This document shows, in pieces, positions 12,595-21,908 of a stretch of DNA of 64,000 nucleotides. Positions within the stretch are counted from its first letter, which is position 1; every line of letters starts with the position of its first letter. The notes below the pieces were generated by a model. It saw nothing but the letters and a program-made list of their open reading frames with translations, was not told where the DNA came from and searched no databases. The DNA comes from Azadirachta indica (lineage: Eukaryota; Streptophyta; Magnoliopsida; Sapindales; Meliaceae), in the NCBI GenBank assembly GCA_022749755.1, contig CM040452.1:16510350-16574349 (forward strand), in the 5' to 3' direction. The position numbers and the translations under genes were made by a program.

Positions 12595-12652
12595 GTAAGC
12601 ATGGAATTGGCAAGTAAGGAGGGATTACCAAAAGTGATTTTAAGTAGGAGAA

Positions 12653-13393
12653 TGTGAAATTGTAAAGTTCACTTTTGGTGAATAGTGCCATATAGATGAA
12701 CAGTACCGTATCTATGAACAGTGTCGTACTGTATAAGAGCACCGAAATACACCGAAAGTACAGTTACTCCTTTTTGAATTTTTTTACTAATTAGGTTGGT
12801 ATTAGGTGGAGAAAGTTTGAATTTAAGTAGTGGTTGGTAGGTGAAAAGAAATTTGTGGAGTAAATTGTGAAATATGTGTTGAAAATGGGAGAAGGAAACC
12901 ACTATAAATACCTCACCCCTTTCACCATTCCATTCATCTCAAAAATCATTTTTTGAGAGTTTCTACAAAGAGAGAAAAATTAGTTTCTTTTTTGTGTTGT
13001 ATTCTTTACTTAGAGTTGTTTCTCCTATTTCGAGAAAAAATGTGAAATACTCCTATTTAGAGAGCTGTTCTTTCCTTGTTATTAAAGAGAAAAAGAGTTG
13101 TAATCCCCACTTTAAAATAGTGAAATACTCTTATACTTGCCGTGATTTTTACCCTAATTTGTTTAGAGGTTTTCCACATAAAATATTTGTGTCGATTTAT
13201 TTTGCTATTTTATTTTACTATGGACAGTTATACCTTTTACTTATTATTGTTATTTTGATGGACGATTATACCTTTTATTTATTTATTACTTTACGGTGAT
13301 AGATGGTTATACCTCCTACATAACGTTTATCTTCATTATTTTCTCAATTTCATTATAGTTACGTGTTTTACTTCGACTCCTAATTTCTTAACA
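12653..13393 (+). repeat. 3' LTR of the copia element
   Basis: 741 bp, beginning TGTGAAATTG and ending TTAACA, next to the target duplication CTTTT at 13394-13398. A short purine run (agtaggagaa) ends at 12652 as a weak polypurine tract. Confidence 0.93.
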
Positions 13394-13398
13394 CTTTT

Positions 13399-13956
13399 TA
13401 TAAATTTTTATTACTTGATCATGCCATCTATAGTGCTGAACAACAATCACGAAGGCGTGAAGGTTTTGGGTATAAATACTGTTTTATAAGAGAAAATTTT
13501 AAACAAAAAATATGATAGAGTTGTTAGGGACTTTGATATAACTTTTTTAAGTAAAGTTTTTCAGAGTAAATATTTTACAAATATTTTTGAAAAATATTGT
13601 GTAAATTACTTTAATATCAAAGTTTTTAAAATTATATTAAGAACAAATAATAAAGATACTTTAAACAATTGAATTTTTTTAAAAAAAGTTCAAAAAACTT
13701 GATAGCAAAAATCCAAAACTTTGAGTTTTTTTTTTTAATGGTAAAAGAAAAATAATTTCTTTAATTTTCAAAATTCTTTCTCTTGTTACCAACCAAATTG
13801 TGCTAAAAAATTTAAAAAAGACTTGTAACGTTCAAAAAATTTCTATTGATTAATGAAAAAACCAAAACAAAGGGGCACATTTAGTTATACTATGTGTAAC
13901 CTTCTATTAGTACTGCTTACCAATTATGACTTCTAGTTTTCAAATTTACCACTCTG
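13399..13956. other. Rest of the UGT copy 1 intron
   Basis: AT-rich intron DNA. A stretch around 13490-13820, rich in 'aaaaagttcaaaa' and 'caaaaccaaaac'-like words, resembles the short element-like sequences near 23520-23900 and 52755-53110. I call it only a possible decayed MITE. No clear 3' splice AG is left: the site reads GGATGCG where the sister copies have TGATGCAG or GATACAG. Confidence 0.4.
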
Positions 13957-14772
13957 GATGCGATGATATGCTAGTGCCTGAACTTTCGTCCGTTAAGATT
14001 CAAGGATCTTCCCATGGCCAATTTCAAATTTTAGATGCCTCACTGCAGCTAATAGCAAGAGCACAGGACATAGGATCTTCTCCAGCTGTCATTTTAAATA
14101 CCATGAACTGCCTTGAACAATCATCATTGGCACAACTGCAGCAGCAATCTCAGGCTCCAATATTTCCATTAGGACCTCTGCACAAAGTTGCTCTTGCTTC
14201 TTTCGGCAGGTTAGAGCAAACTCTTAACTCAGTAATATATGTAAATCAGAGAAGCATAGTTTCCATGAATGAGAAAGAGCAAGCAGAAATGGCCTAGGGC
14301 CTAGCCAACAGTAAGCAGCCTTTTCTCCGGGTGCTTAAACCTGGTTCAGTTGACGGAGTGCCTGATGACTTTAGAGAAACAGTTGGAGAAAGGGGCTGCA
14401 TGGTGGGATGGGCTCTGCAAAAGGACGTTTTGGCACATAGCTCAGTAGGAGAATTTTGGAGTCATTGTCGATGGAACTCAACCCTTGAAAGCATAAGTGA
14501 AAAGAGTTCAAATGATCTGTTGCCCATCTTTCGGGGATCAAAAGGTAAACACAAGGTATATCAGCCATGTTTGGGGAGTTGGCTTTGAATTGGAGAAAGA
14601 TTTGGAAAGAGAGGAGATAGAGACTGCTATTGAAAAGCTGATGGAGGAAAAAGAAGGAAAGGAGATGAGGCAGAGGGCATTAGATTTGAGAATAAAGGCT
14701 GAAAATTGTATTTCGAAAGGAGGTTCTTTTATTTCGTTGAAAGAAGTAATAAAGCTTATCAGGTCAATCTAA
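13957..14772 (+). pseudogene. UGT76-like glycosyltransferase copy 1, exon 2 (broken)
   Basis: The sequence runs LVPELSSVKIQGS, then NTMNCLEQSSLAQLQQQ and IFPLGPLHKVA. A deletion removes the LLKEDTSC part, and homology resumes at NSVIYV. A TAG replaces W in the AEMAWGLAN motif (14295-14297). The signature box appears as [29 protein letters not shown], with HCGW changed to HCRW. A frameshift near 14500 separates it from the normal C-terminus, which runs [14 protein letters not shown] to LKEVIKLIRSI and stops at 14772. This is clearly the 3' half of the gene that begins at 7357. Confidence 0.9.
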
Positions 14773-15493
14773 TGTCATAACTGGTGTTCAGTTTTGATCA
14801 CTAATTTTCCTTTGTCGTAATTACGAGCAGAGTCCATAAATAGGCAAAAAAATTTAAAAATTCAGTACAATGTTCTGTTGATTTTATATGAGCCCTTTGT
14901 GTATGATCTAGCAAGGCAATGAGCAAACATTGTGAAACATGAATACAAAAAGGGACAACAAGTGCGTTGTTTTTGAATTTTAAGAGTAGTTCACATTATA
15001 CGATCACACCCGAACTCTTACGATGCAGGACATCAAACACCTCCAATACTAATAAGGTTTGCGTGTAGAGTGGGCCATGTTAGGCATCTTCTAATCCGGG
15101 TTACATGATGAACGTTTTAGCGTTTATTAATCACATAGCAAATCGCCTCGTCGTCCATATGGCAATCCAAATTTGCAAGGATGAACATGCATGCTTGTGA
15201 ACGATCAGTTAGTCATCAATTAATATGTGAGCAAGTCAAAGACTTGGACGGTTGCTTGTGGCAGGGAAGCAGTAAGCGTTAAATGTTAATCTATTTTTTT
15301 AGAATTCTGTTCACACTTTTAATCAAAGTCATCATTTTACATGAAAGTCATCTTGTGTCTTGCAAGGAAAATTTCTTATAATAAAGATCCACAAAACCAA
15401 GTGTTGATTGTAAGAACCATAACAGGTATTAAGTAGTATCAGAAGATTACGTTCATGAGTAAAGTGACTAAGGACACTAGTTCATCCATGGTA
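14773..15493. other. Intergenic between two convergent UGT pseudogenes
   Basis: The stretch holds 3' UTR-like and unassigned sequence. I see no gene or recognisable transposon. Confidence 0.5.
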
Positions 15494-16958
15494 TCAAACT
15501 GACATGATAAGCTTTATTAACTCATTTAGCGAATTATAAGAAGATCCTCCCCCGCTAATACAAGCTTCAGCCTCTGCTTTCAAATCTAGTGCCCTCTGCC
15601 TCAGTTCTTCTCCTTTTTCCACCATGAGCCTTTTTACAGCACATTCTATCTCCCCCCTTTCCAAATCATTTTCCAACTGAAAGCCAACTCTCCATTTATG
15701 GCTGATGTACCTTGCATTTACTCTTTGATCCACAAGAGATGGCATACAAATCATCGGAACACCTTCACTAATGCTTTCGAGGGTTGAATTCTAACCACAG
15801 TGACTCCAAAACCCTCCTACTGCGCTATGTGCTAACACTTCCTTTTGTAGTGCCCATTTCACTATGCACCCCCTTTCTCCCACAGCTTCTTTAAAACCAT
15901 TAGGCAATGCGGAATCAGTTGACTCTGATGCTTGAACTAAACCAGGTCTAAGTACCCACAAGAAAGGTTGATTGCTGTTGGCTAGGCCCCAAGCCATTTC
16001 GGCTAGCTCTTTTTCATCCACAGAAGCTACGCTTCCCAAACTTACATACACAACTGAATTTTGAGTTTGTTCGTCAAACCATTTGAGGCAACTGGTGTCC
16101 TCTTTCAACAAGCTACTAGAGGAGGCTGGAGCAATTTTGTGCATGGGGCCTATTAAGAAGATTGGAACTTTGCATTGTTGTTAGAGCAGTGCCAATGATG
16201 ATTTTTCAAGAAAATCCGTGCTATTCCAAATGATGGCCGAAGATGTTCTTACATCTCTAGCAGCAGCTAATAGCTGTTGCAAGGCCATCTAAATCTTCAA
16301 AATCAGAAAAGAGTAGATCTTTGAATCTTAGAGGAAAAAGTCCTGGCACTAATTCCGGTGACTTAGAATCTGCATCAGAAAGTAACAGTATTGGCTGTCA
16401 GAAATCATTACTCGCACTATATTTATAGTACACAGAACCCACAAACCACAAATTCAGGGGAAAATAAAAGTTGAATCACAAACCTTGCAAAGAAATGTAA
16501 CTTTCCTCTTGCGGGCGAGGATATGCATAGTATGTGAGCGAATTGGCAGCACCACCAGTGTGTAAAATGAGGCTTGGTAGCTTCAAATGACAAGCCACAG
16601 CTTCTGCAAAGTACATCAATGCATCATAAATGATGCAGGGAAGTGCTTCATGCTGCTCTTGTTCTCTCATAATCCGAGTCAAAACATCCGGAAGTGGAGC
16701 TCTGCAATTTGAGTTAAGATTTGATATAAAAGCTATAAAATCATCTTCAAGTTTGTATGATGGCCCATCCAATAAAGATAGGAAGATAAAATCGTGATGA
16801 TTTTTAGTGTCAAGAAAACTGAATTGGGTGTCAGCAATTGTGATGGAGAAGCCCTTGGAATGAAGGATAATGCCCAGCTGAAGCATCGGATTTATGTGGC
16901 CCTGGAATGGACACGGAACTAGCACCAACCGACGGCATTTACCTCCTTGTTTTTCCAT
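15494..16958 (-). pseudogene. UGT76-like glycosyltransferase copy 2 (two exons, broken)
   Basis: Exon 1 (16958 down to 16484) is open. It starts MEKQGGKCRRLVLVPCPFQGHINPM, keeps the catalytic His (GHINPM) and Asp (IIYDALMYF), and ends YISLQG with donor CAAG|GTTTGT. Exon 2 starts after TGCAG at 16369 with SKSPELVPG. It then has a frameshift near 16300, a TAA for CAA in the SSLALLQQQ region near 16183, and a TAG for the Trp of HCGWNS in the signature box near 15793. The C-terminus is otherwise normal and ends LNELIKLIMSV at 15494. The sugar-donor site is truncated, so no active enzyme can be made. It runs convergently with copy 1. Confidence 0.9.
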
Positions 16959-17094
16959 TCCTCTTTCTGCAGATTTGAGCTTCAAGAATTGGAAAGTAAG
17001 GCTAAACAAGAATGCAACTATATTTTAAAGGTAGGCAGCAGCACTCAAGTCAATCACGTTATATCACACATAGCAAATCTTTCAATCACACCGA

Positions 17095-17384
17095 CGCGTT
17101 AGAAAATTGATGCTCTGATATCACTCTTAGAAAATTGATGAGGATAAATAATTTTATAAATATTTATGCGGAATAGAAAACTATAGAGATAGAAAAGAAA
17201 TTTTTGTTATGGAAAGATTTTTTAATACAATAAGTGAGAGCTATTGTTTTGCTTTCATCACCTTTACCTTTTGTTAGATGAAAGATTTATATTTTTATGG
17301 ACCCAACATATCTTATATAGACATGTTTATCTGTTACAATTTTATTGTCAACATAATTAATCAAAGTGAATGATAAACTTCCTT
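17095..17384 (-). repeat. LTR fragment with primer-binding site, minus orientation
   Basis: On the minus strand an AT-rich LTR-like stretch has a promoter-like CTATATAAGATATG and ends CATCAATTTTCTAAGA. GTGATATCAGAGC follows, close to the initiator-Met primer-binding site with one mismatch. The 14-mer CATCAATTTTCTAA stands on both sides of that site. It is probably a piece of another LTR element. It directly abuts the truncated LTR at 17385. Confidence 0.5.
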
Positions 17385-17589
17385 CTTCTTTTATTCAATA
17401 AAATATTCTCCTTTGATTTTGTCCCTCATGAAATTGTTATCTTGACACTCGTGTTTCGAGTCGTTAGGGTTAGAACGACATCTAATCCCGTCCGTTAGAA
17501 CGTTTATCTAACTCACTGCGTCAAAGAACTGAACGAGATTCGGCATTCGACAAGGTGTTTATATCTCACCCGTTATCCTGCCTGCATCA
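17385..17589 (+). repeat. 5' LTR of element A, truncated
   Basis: The 205-bp piece matches the 3' part of the LTR at about 18930-19134. The first 180 bp or so of the LTR are missing and replaced by unrelated LTR-like DNA in the opposite orientation. Confidence 0.8.
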
Positions 17590-18186
17590 ATTGGTATCAG
17601 AGCCTACCTCTGTACCAGACAAAGCTTTCCTGAACCATTAAACACAACCACACTTATAAATACATCTTTTTTACCCAAAAAAAAAATTCAAAAAAATAAA
17701 AAATAAAAATCATAGTCTACCATGTTAGGCATGATGCGTTGTTGTTTAACGGAAAATGCAGTCCTAAATTATTTTTGTTTTGGTTGGAGGATGTTGAAAA
17801 ATTCTTTAAAGTTGAGAGGATACTTAAAGAAAAACGAGTACAATTTGTTACTTGTTTTCTGTTAAAAGGGAGTGTATCATATTAGTGGAATATGTTACAA
17901 AGGTCACGACTTGCAAGTCAAGAAGATAAAGTTCAATCATGAGATCAGATGAAGCGATTGATGAGATCACAGTTCATTCCTCTTGATTATTGTTTGACAC
18001 ATCAAGGTATGAGATCTATTCATTCTTATGCTATGGAATTTGAGGATTTTTATGGACATTCATTTTTTTATTAGAGTGAAGAGCTTTTAGTTAAGAGATT
18101 TTTGGAAGGGCTCAATGCTGATATAAGAGCCGTCATATATTATCCATACACTACCATATACCATTTTCTTAGCCAAAGAAATAGAA

Positions 18187-18735
18187 ATGCAACTAAAGCT
18201 TGACTTTGATAGGGTTATTAGAGATGTTGTTGACAATATAGCTCATAGGATATTTGATAATATAGTTAAAGTTGACCATAAGATAGTGTTTGAAGATGAA
18301 CTTCAAAAAGAAATTGAAGACGTGCCAGAAATTGTACAAGAAGAGGTCTTATGTGATCTTAATTTAAAAATTGAGCATGCACAAGAAATTCAAGTCGAAG
18401 ATCAGTCTATTATTGACATGATTCTACCTATTCATATCGAAGACAAAAAGGTTATCTTTAAGGAAGATTTGGCCACAAAGACAAATTTAATTGGTAAGTA
18501 TATTAAGCGAGACTTGGAAAAAGTTATGAAAAATTTGAAAGTAGTTTATTATTACAAGTACATATTTTTTCAAAGGGCCATACACAAGTGCAAGAAAAAG
18601 ATAAAATTTGAGTACTTCCGAGTTTCAAAGAAACTTGCTGAGAAGAGTCACTATTTTAAATCAAAAGAAGATTTAATGTTGAACTACGAATTTCATCTGT
18701 CAGACAAAACAAAACTCGAGGACGAGTTTTTTTAA
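18187..18735 (+). CDS. Charged ORF of gag-only element A
   Basis: An open frame of 182 residues, rich in Glu, Asp, Lys and Ile, beginning MQLKLDFDRVIRDVVDN. It follows the decayed gag segment inside the LTR element. The segment DMILPIHIEDKKVIFKED matches DMVLPLQMKEDKIILKD in element B. The C-terminus NYEFHLSDKTKLEDEFF matches a similar NYKFH...KLKDEL ending in element B. This is therefore the C-terminal half of an element-specific gag-type protein, not a cellular gene. The start codon is uncertain because the gag part upstream, in another frame, is broken. Function beyond gag is unknown. Confidence 0.55.
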   Translation: MQLKLDFDRVIRDVVDNIAHRIFDNIVKVDHKIVFEDELQKEIEDVPEIVQEEVLCDLNLKIEHAQEIQVEDQSIIDMILPIHIEDKKVIFKEDLATKTNLIGKYIKRDLEKVMKNLKVVYYYKYIFFQRAIHKCKKKIKFEYFRVSKKLAEKSHYFKSKEDLMLNYEFHLSDKTKLEDEFF

Positions 18736-18749
18736 AGAGAAGGGGAATC

Positions 18750-19134
18750 AGATGTAGGACAATTTTGGAATTTAATTAGTTTAGGAAGTTTTTTATTCTT
18801 ACCAATTTAATTTGTTATTTAATTCTTAATTTTCTTATTTAAATAGGAGTTCTTTTCCTTATTTGAGTTGAATTATAATGTTAGGTTTTCTCTACTATAT
18901 ATAGAGAATCTATGTTATTGTTTTGGAACAATCTTTTATTCAATAAAATATTCTCCTTTAATTTTGTCCCTCATGAGATTGTTATCTTGACACTTATGTT
19001 TCGAGTCGTTAGGGTTAGAACGACATCTAATCCCGTCCGTTAGAACGTTTATCTAACTCACTGCGTCAAAGAACCGAACGAGATTCGGCGTTCGACAAGG
19101 TGTTTATATCTCACCCGCTATCCTACCTGTATCA
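18750..19134 (+). repeat. 3' LTR of element A
   Basis: About 385 bp, preceded by a purine tract. It starts (A)GATGTAGGACAA, parallel to TGATGCAGGACA in element B, so its first T appears mutated. It ends CCTGTATCA. It contains CTACTATATATAG, a likely promoter TATA. Confidence 0.8.
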
Positions 19135-19363
19135 AGTATTAAGAGCTTAGGTGTCTAAGGAAGAGAAAAAATGTAGTCTCTCTCTCTTTCCAATGGGGTT
19201 CACAATTTGGTCACAATGGGGAGAATCAGCAAAACTGTATTCATTACAATGATGAAGATGTAATATAAGCAGTACATAATATGGTGTTAGACAATTCATA
19301 GACTTTCCTTGTATATAAAATAGCTCAAGACACTATTGTGAGTTGAACCAACCCATCTACGGC

Positions 19364-19669
19364 TTAAACTGAAATAATAAGCTCTACCAATTCATTCAAT
19401 GAATTATCGGAAGAACCTCCTTTCTTAATACTAAGTTCAGCTTTGACTCTCAAATCCAGTGCCCTCTGTCTCATTTCCTCCCCTTCTGTTTCCACCATCA
19501 ATCTTCTAATAGCTTTCGCAATCTTCCATCTTTCCAAAGGATTTTGAAACTCAAAGCTAATTTTCCACACATGACTCACATACCTTGCATTTACCCTTTG
19601 ATCTCCAAAAGATGCTCCGCAAATAATTGGAACACCTTCACTTATATTTTCAAGAGTGGAATTCTAATC
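19364..19669 (-). pseudogene. UGT76-like copy 3, 3' piece of exon 2
   Basis: On the minus strand the frame resumes after the insertion with NSTLENISEGVP, then SFGDQRVNARYVSHVWK, and ends LNELVELIISV with a stop at 19364-19366. It is open throughout. It is the C-terminal 100 or so residues of the gene whose 5' part lies at 21909-23152. The two are separated by gag-only element B. Confidence 0.9.
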
Positions 19670-19990
19670 TGTCGCAGTATGAAAGCGATATTAGATTTTG
19701 TTCTGGCATACGTTTTGAATAATTAAGAATGGAGTTTTTAAAGAAAGTAAATAACCCACAAAGAGAATAATTGAATAAAATATTACTGAATAAATTAATT
19801 TCAAACCGATGAATAACAAGTCTATTTATACTAATATATATTCTAATTCTAACAATATAAGGATTCCCCATAAATAAGGAATTTAACTAAAACTAAAATT
19901 CTACTAAACAATAAAATTAAATAAGAATTCACAATAATACTAAAACTAAAATTTCTAATTTATTTTACCTTCACTTTTTGTCCTGCATCA
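19670..19990 (-). repeat. 3' LTR of element B
   Basis: 321 bp. It matches 21538-21908 along its length with several indels. A purine-rich stretch (aagggaaggagaac on the minus strand) precedes it. Confidence 0.88.
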
Positions 19991-20253
19991 GTTCTCCTTC
20001 CCTTAAAAGTAAGCTCATCCTTGAGTTTTGCAGCAAGTAAAAGATTATTTGGAGTATGAAATTTGTAATTAAATGACTCTTCAATCAATGTGTAATCAAA
20101 TTGTCTTATAATTTATTTGTAGTCTTTTATTTTCCTTGTAACTGGAAAAGAACCAAACTTCTTCTTTTTCATGCTTTTGTTTAAAGATCTATGAGGAATT
20201 TGATTTTTCTATAAAAGAATCACCGTAAACTTTCTTTGGTTAGTCTTTAGATC

Positions 20254-20526
20254 TTACTCAATTTGAATTCCAATTGTTTTCATCTTCTCAACTTGGCTAT
20301 CTTTAAGAATAATCTTGTCTTCCTTCATTTGAAGAGGTAAAACCATGTCAATCTTATGTTGGAAACAAACTTGTTTGGCTTTAACTTTAATTGGTGAGTT
20401 TGTTTCAATTTTAATTGGTAGAACATCTTCAAGAATAGATTGTTCAGCATTGGTGTCACCTTTAATTTCCTTGAAATCTTCTTCTAAAATATCAACCTCA
20501 CCGATACAAACAAACTTCTCTTTCAC
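20254..20526 (-). pseudogene. Charged ORF of gag-only element B
   Basis: 90 open codons, acidic and lysine-rich, with DMVLPLQMKEDKIILKDSQ matching the ORF of element A (DMILPIHIEDKKVIFKED). The tail homologous to element A's C-terminus (NYKFH...KLKDELTF) is in pieces closer to the 3' LTR, near 20000-20070. Confidence 0.6.
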
Positions 20527-20719
20527 AGTAGAATTATGTTACACCCTAAAATCTTTTCGTACAACATGTTTATTATTGATAGAATTAAGTTTTTCTTCCA
20601 CATTGAAGTTATATTGTGGATATTAAGTTTTTCTTCCATATTGAAGTTATGTTGTGGACTGCTCTTTTCATAGCTTGATCTTGAGCTTGGTATTTTCTTC
20701 TTCTAATGATTAACTCAAC

Positions 20720-20995
20720 TCATGAAACAATTTTAATCGTATCATCAAAATCATAGATATAGTATGAATAAACTTGTTTTCTTATGTCTACATGCAATCC
20801 TTTTAAAAATCTTTTAAGCAACCGGTCTTCTAATTTGGGATAATGAAGACGAGCAAAAAGTCCTTGAATTTCACAAGCATATTCTTCAATTGATCTTCTT
20901 TCTTGTTGACAATTTTCAAATCGATCTAACAACATATTAGCATAATATGGAGGGATGAAAAATCTTTGCAACCTTTTCTTCATATAATACCACAT
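20720..20995 (-). pseudogene. Retrotransposon gag domain of element B
   Basis: 91 open codons with MWYYMKKRLQRFFIPPYY, then RSIEEYACEIQGLFARL and RLLKRFLKGLHVDIRKQVYSYY. This is the pattern of the plant retrotransposon gag domain (PF03732 type). The parallel part of element A reads MRSQFIPLDY... and VKRFLEGLNADIR. Upstream gag coding near 21060-21200 is in another frame. Confidence 0.75.
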
Positions 20996-21537
20996 ATAAA
21001 TTTTGTTTTTTCCTTGTTGAAGTTGTTTTGCATGTAATTGACTCCACTATCTACATGCAAATCTATCCAACTTATATGATGCAATACGAACATGATCTTC
21101 TTCAAAAATATTATCAATAATAAATTCCTCAATTGTAAAAATCTAATGAAAGACATTCTCTGGATCGTAAACAATTCCATCAAAACATAGAAGATCAATG
21201 AAAAGTTATTGAATATTCATCATTCACAATGGTCAACACTAATTCTTAATCATCTTCCCTTGATCGTTGAATGGTAATAGAAAAATAGTGGTGTGTGCTT
21301 GATTGTCGAATAGTGATGAAAGAACAATGGTGTGCGGTGATAGGAGAGGCTGGCGACTGTTTTAGGCGATTGGTTTTTTCGATTTTTTTAGAATTTTTTT
21401 GGATTTTTTTTTGGGTTTCTTAGGAATTTGATTTTTTCTGAATTTTTTGGATAGAAAGGAGGTTTTATAGGTGTGGTTAATGAGTGGTTGTAGGTAATGG
21501 ATTTGAGTCACCTGATACAAAAGTAACCTCTGATACT

Positions 21538-21908
21538 TGATATAGTGCGAAAGCGATACTAAATTTCGTTTTAACGTATGTCTTAAATAATCAAAAAAAA
21601 AAACTCTCAAAAAGAGTAAATAACCTACGAAAAGAAAGATAAATAACTCATAAAGGGAATAATTGGATAAAATATTACTGAATGAATTAATTTCAAACTG
21701 ATGAATAACAAACCTATTTATAATAATATATATTCCAATCCTAAAAACATAAGGATTCAATAAGTAATTTAACTAAAACTAAAATAATAAATTACAATCA
21801 TACTTAAACAATAAAACCAAATAAAAATTCTAATTAAAATAAAAAATCACAATAACACTAAAACTAAAATTTGTAATTTATTTTACCCCCACTGTTTTTC
21901 CTGCATCA
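21538..21908 (-). repeat. 5' LTR of element B
   Basis: 371 bp, minus orientation, TG...CA ends. It flanks the target duplication caacc at 21909-21913. Confidence 0.88.

Larger units (their letters stand above)
7865..13393 (+). mobile_element. Ty1/copia LTR retrotransposon in a UGT intron
   Basis: Two LTRs beginning TGTGAAATTG and ending CTTAACA/CCTAACA bound a 5.53-kb element. It is flanked by a perfect 5-bp target duplication, CTTTT, at 7860-7864 and 13394-13398. The primer-binding site TGGTATCAGAGC follows the 5' LTR directly (8624-8635), as for initiator-Met tRNA priming. The domain order is gag with a CCHC knuckle, protease, integrase, reverse transcriptase and RNase H, which is the copia order. 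The coding region has several stops and shifts, so it is not autonomous. The gag start and RT resemble the Tnt1/Tork group, but I could not test that. Confidence 0.95.
17385..19134 (+). mobile_element. Gag-only LTR element A (TR-GAG-like)
   Basis: A 5' LTR piece (17385-17589, 5' truncated) and a full 3' LTR (about 18750-19134) share nearly identical sequence across the last 200 bp. That shared part includes 'gttagaacgtttatctaac' and 'gacaaggtgtttatatctcac'. The primer-binding site TGGTATCAGAGCC is at 17592, and a purine tract (aaagagaaggggaatca) precedes the 3' LTR. Only 1.16 kb lies between. It encodes a decayed gag domain (about 17720-18190: LFLFWLEDVEKFF, then EELLVKRFLEGLNADIR) followed by a charged ORF. 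No protease, RT or integrase is seen. It is related to element B at 19670-21908. Confidence 0.8.
19670..21908 (-). mobile_element. Gag-only LTR element B (TR-GAG-like), inserted in UGT copy 3
   Basis: Minus-strand LTRs at 21538-21908 (5') and 19670-19990 (3') start TGATGCAGGA. The 5' LTR ends TATATCA; the 3' LTR's outer end has diverged. A decayed primer-binding site (AGTATCAGAGG) follows the 5' LTR. The target duplication is 5 bp with two C-to-T changes: caacc at 21909-21913 and taatc at 19665-19669. The 1.55-kb interior holds a gag domain (20995-20720, RSIEEYACEIQGLFARLHYP, LKRFLKGLHVDIRKQ) and the charged ORF (20526-20254). No pol is present. It interrupts the PSPG box of UGT copy 3 between HCG and the Trp codon. 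Confidence 0.9.

Noticed and set aside
18187..18735. The 182-codon ORF as a cellular gene
   Set aside because: It lies between LTRs, follows a gag fragment, and matches the same region of the second gag-only element. I assigned it to the transposon.
17385..21908. Integrated pararetrovirus as source of the gag-like pieces
   Set aside because: Paired LTRs, a purine tract and a target duplication show LTR retrotransposon structure, and no virus-type genes are present.
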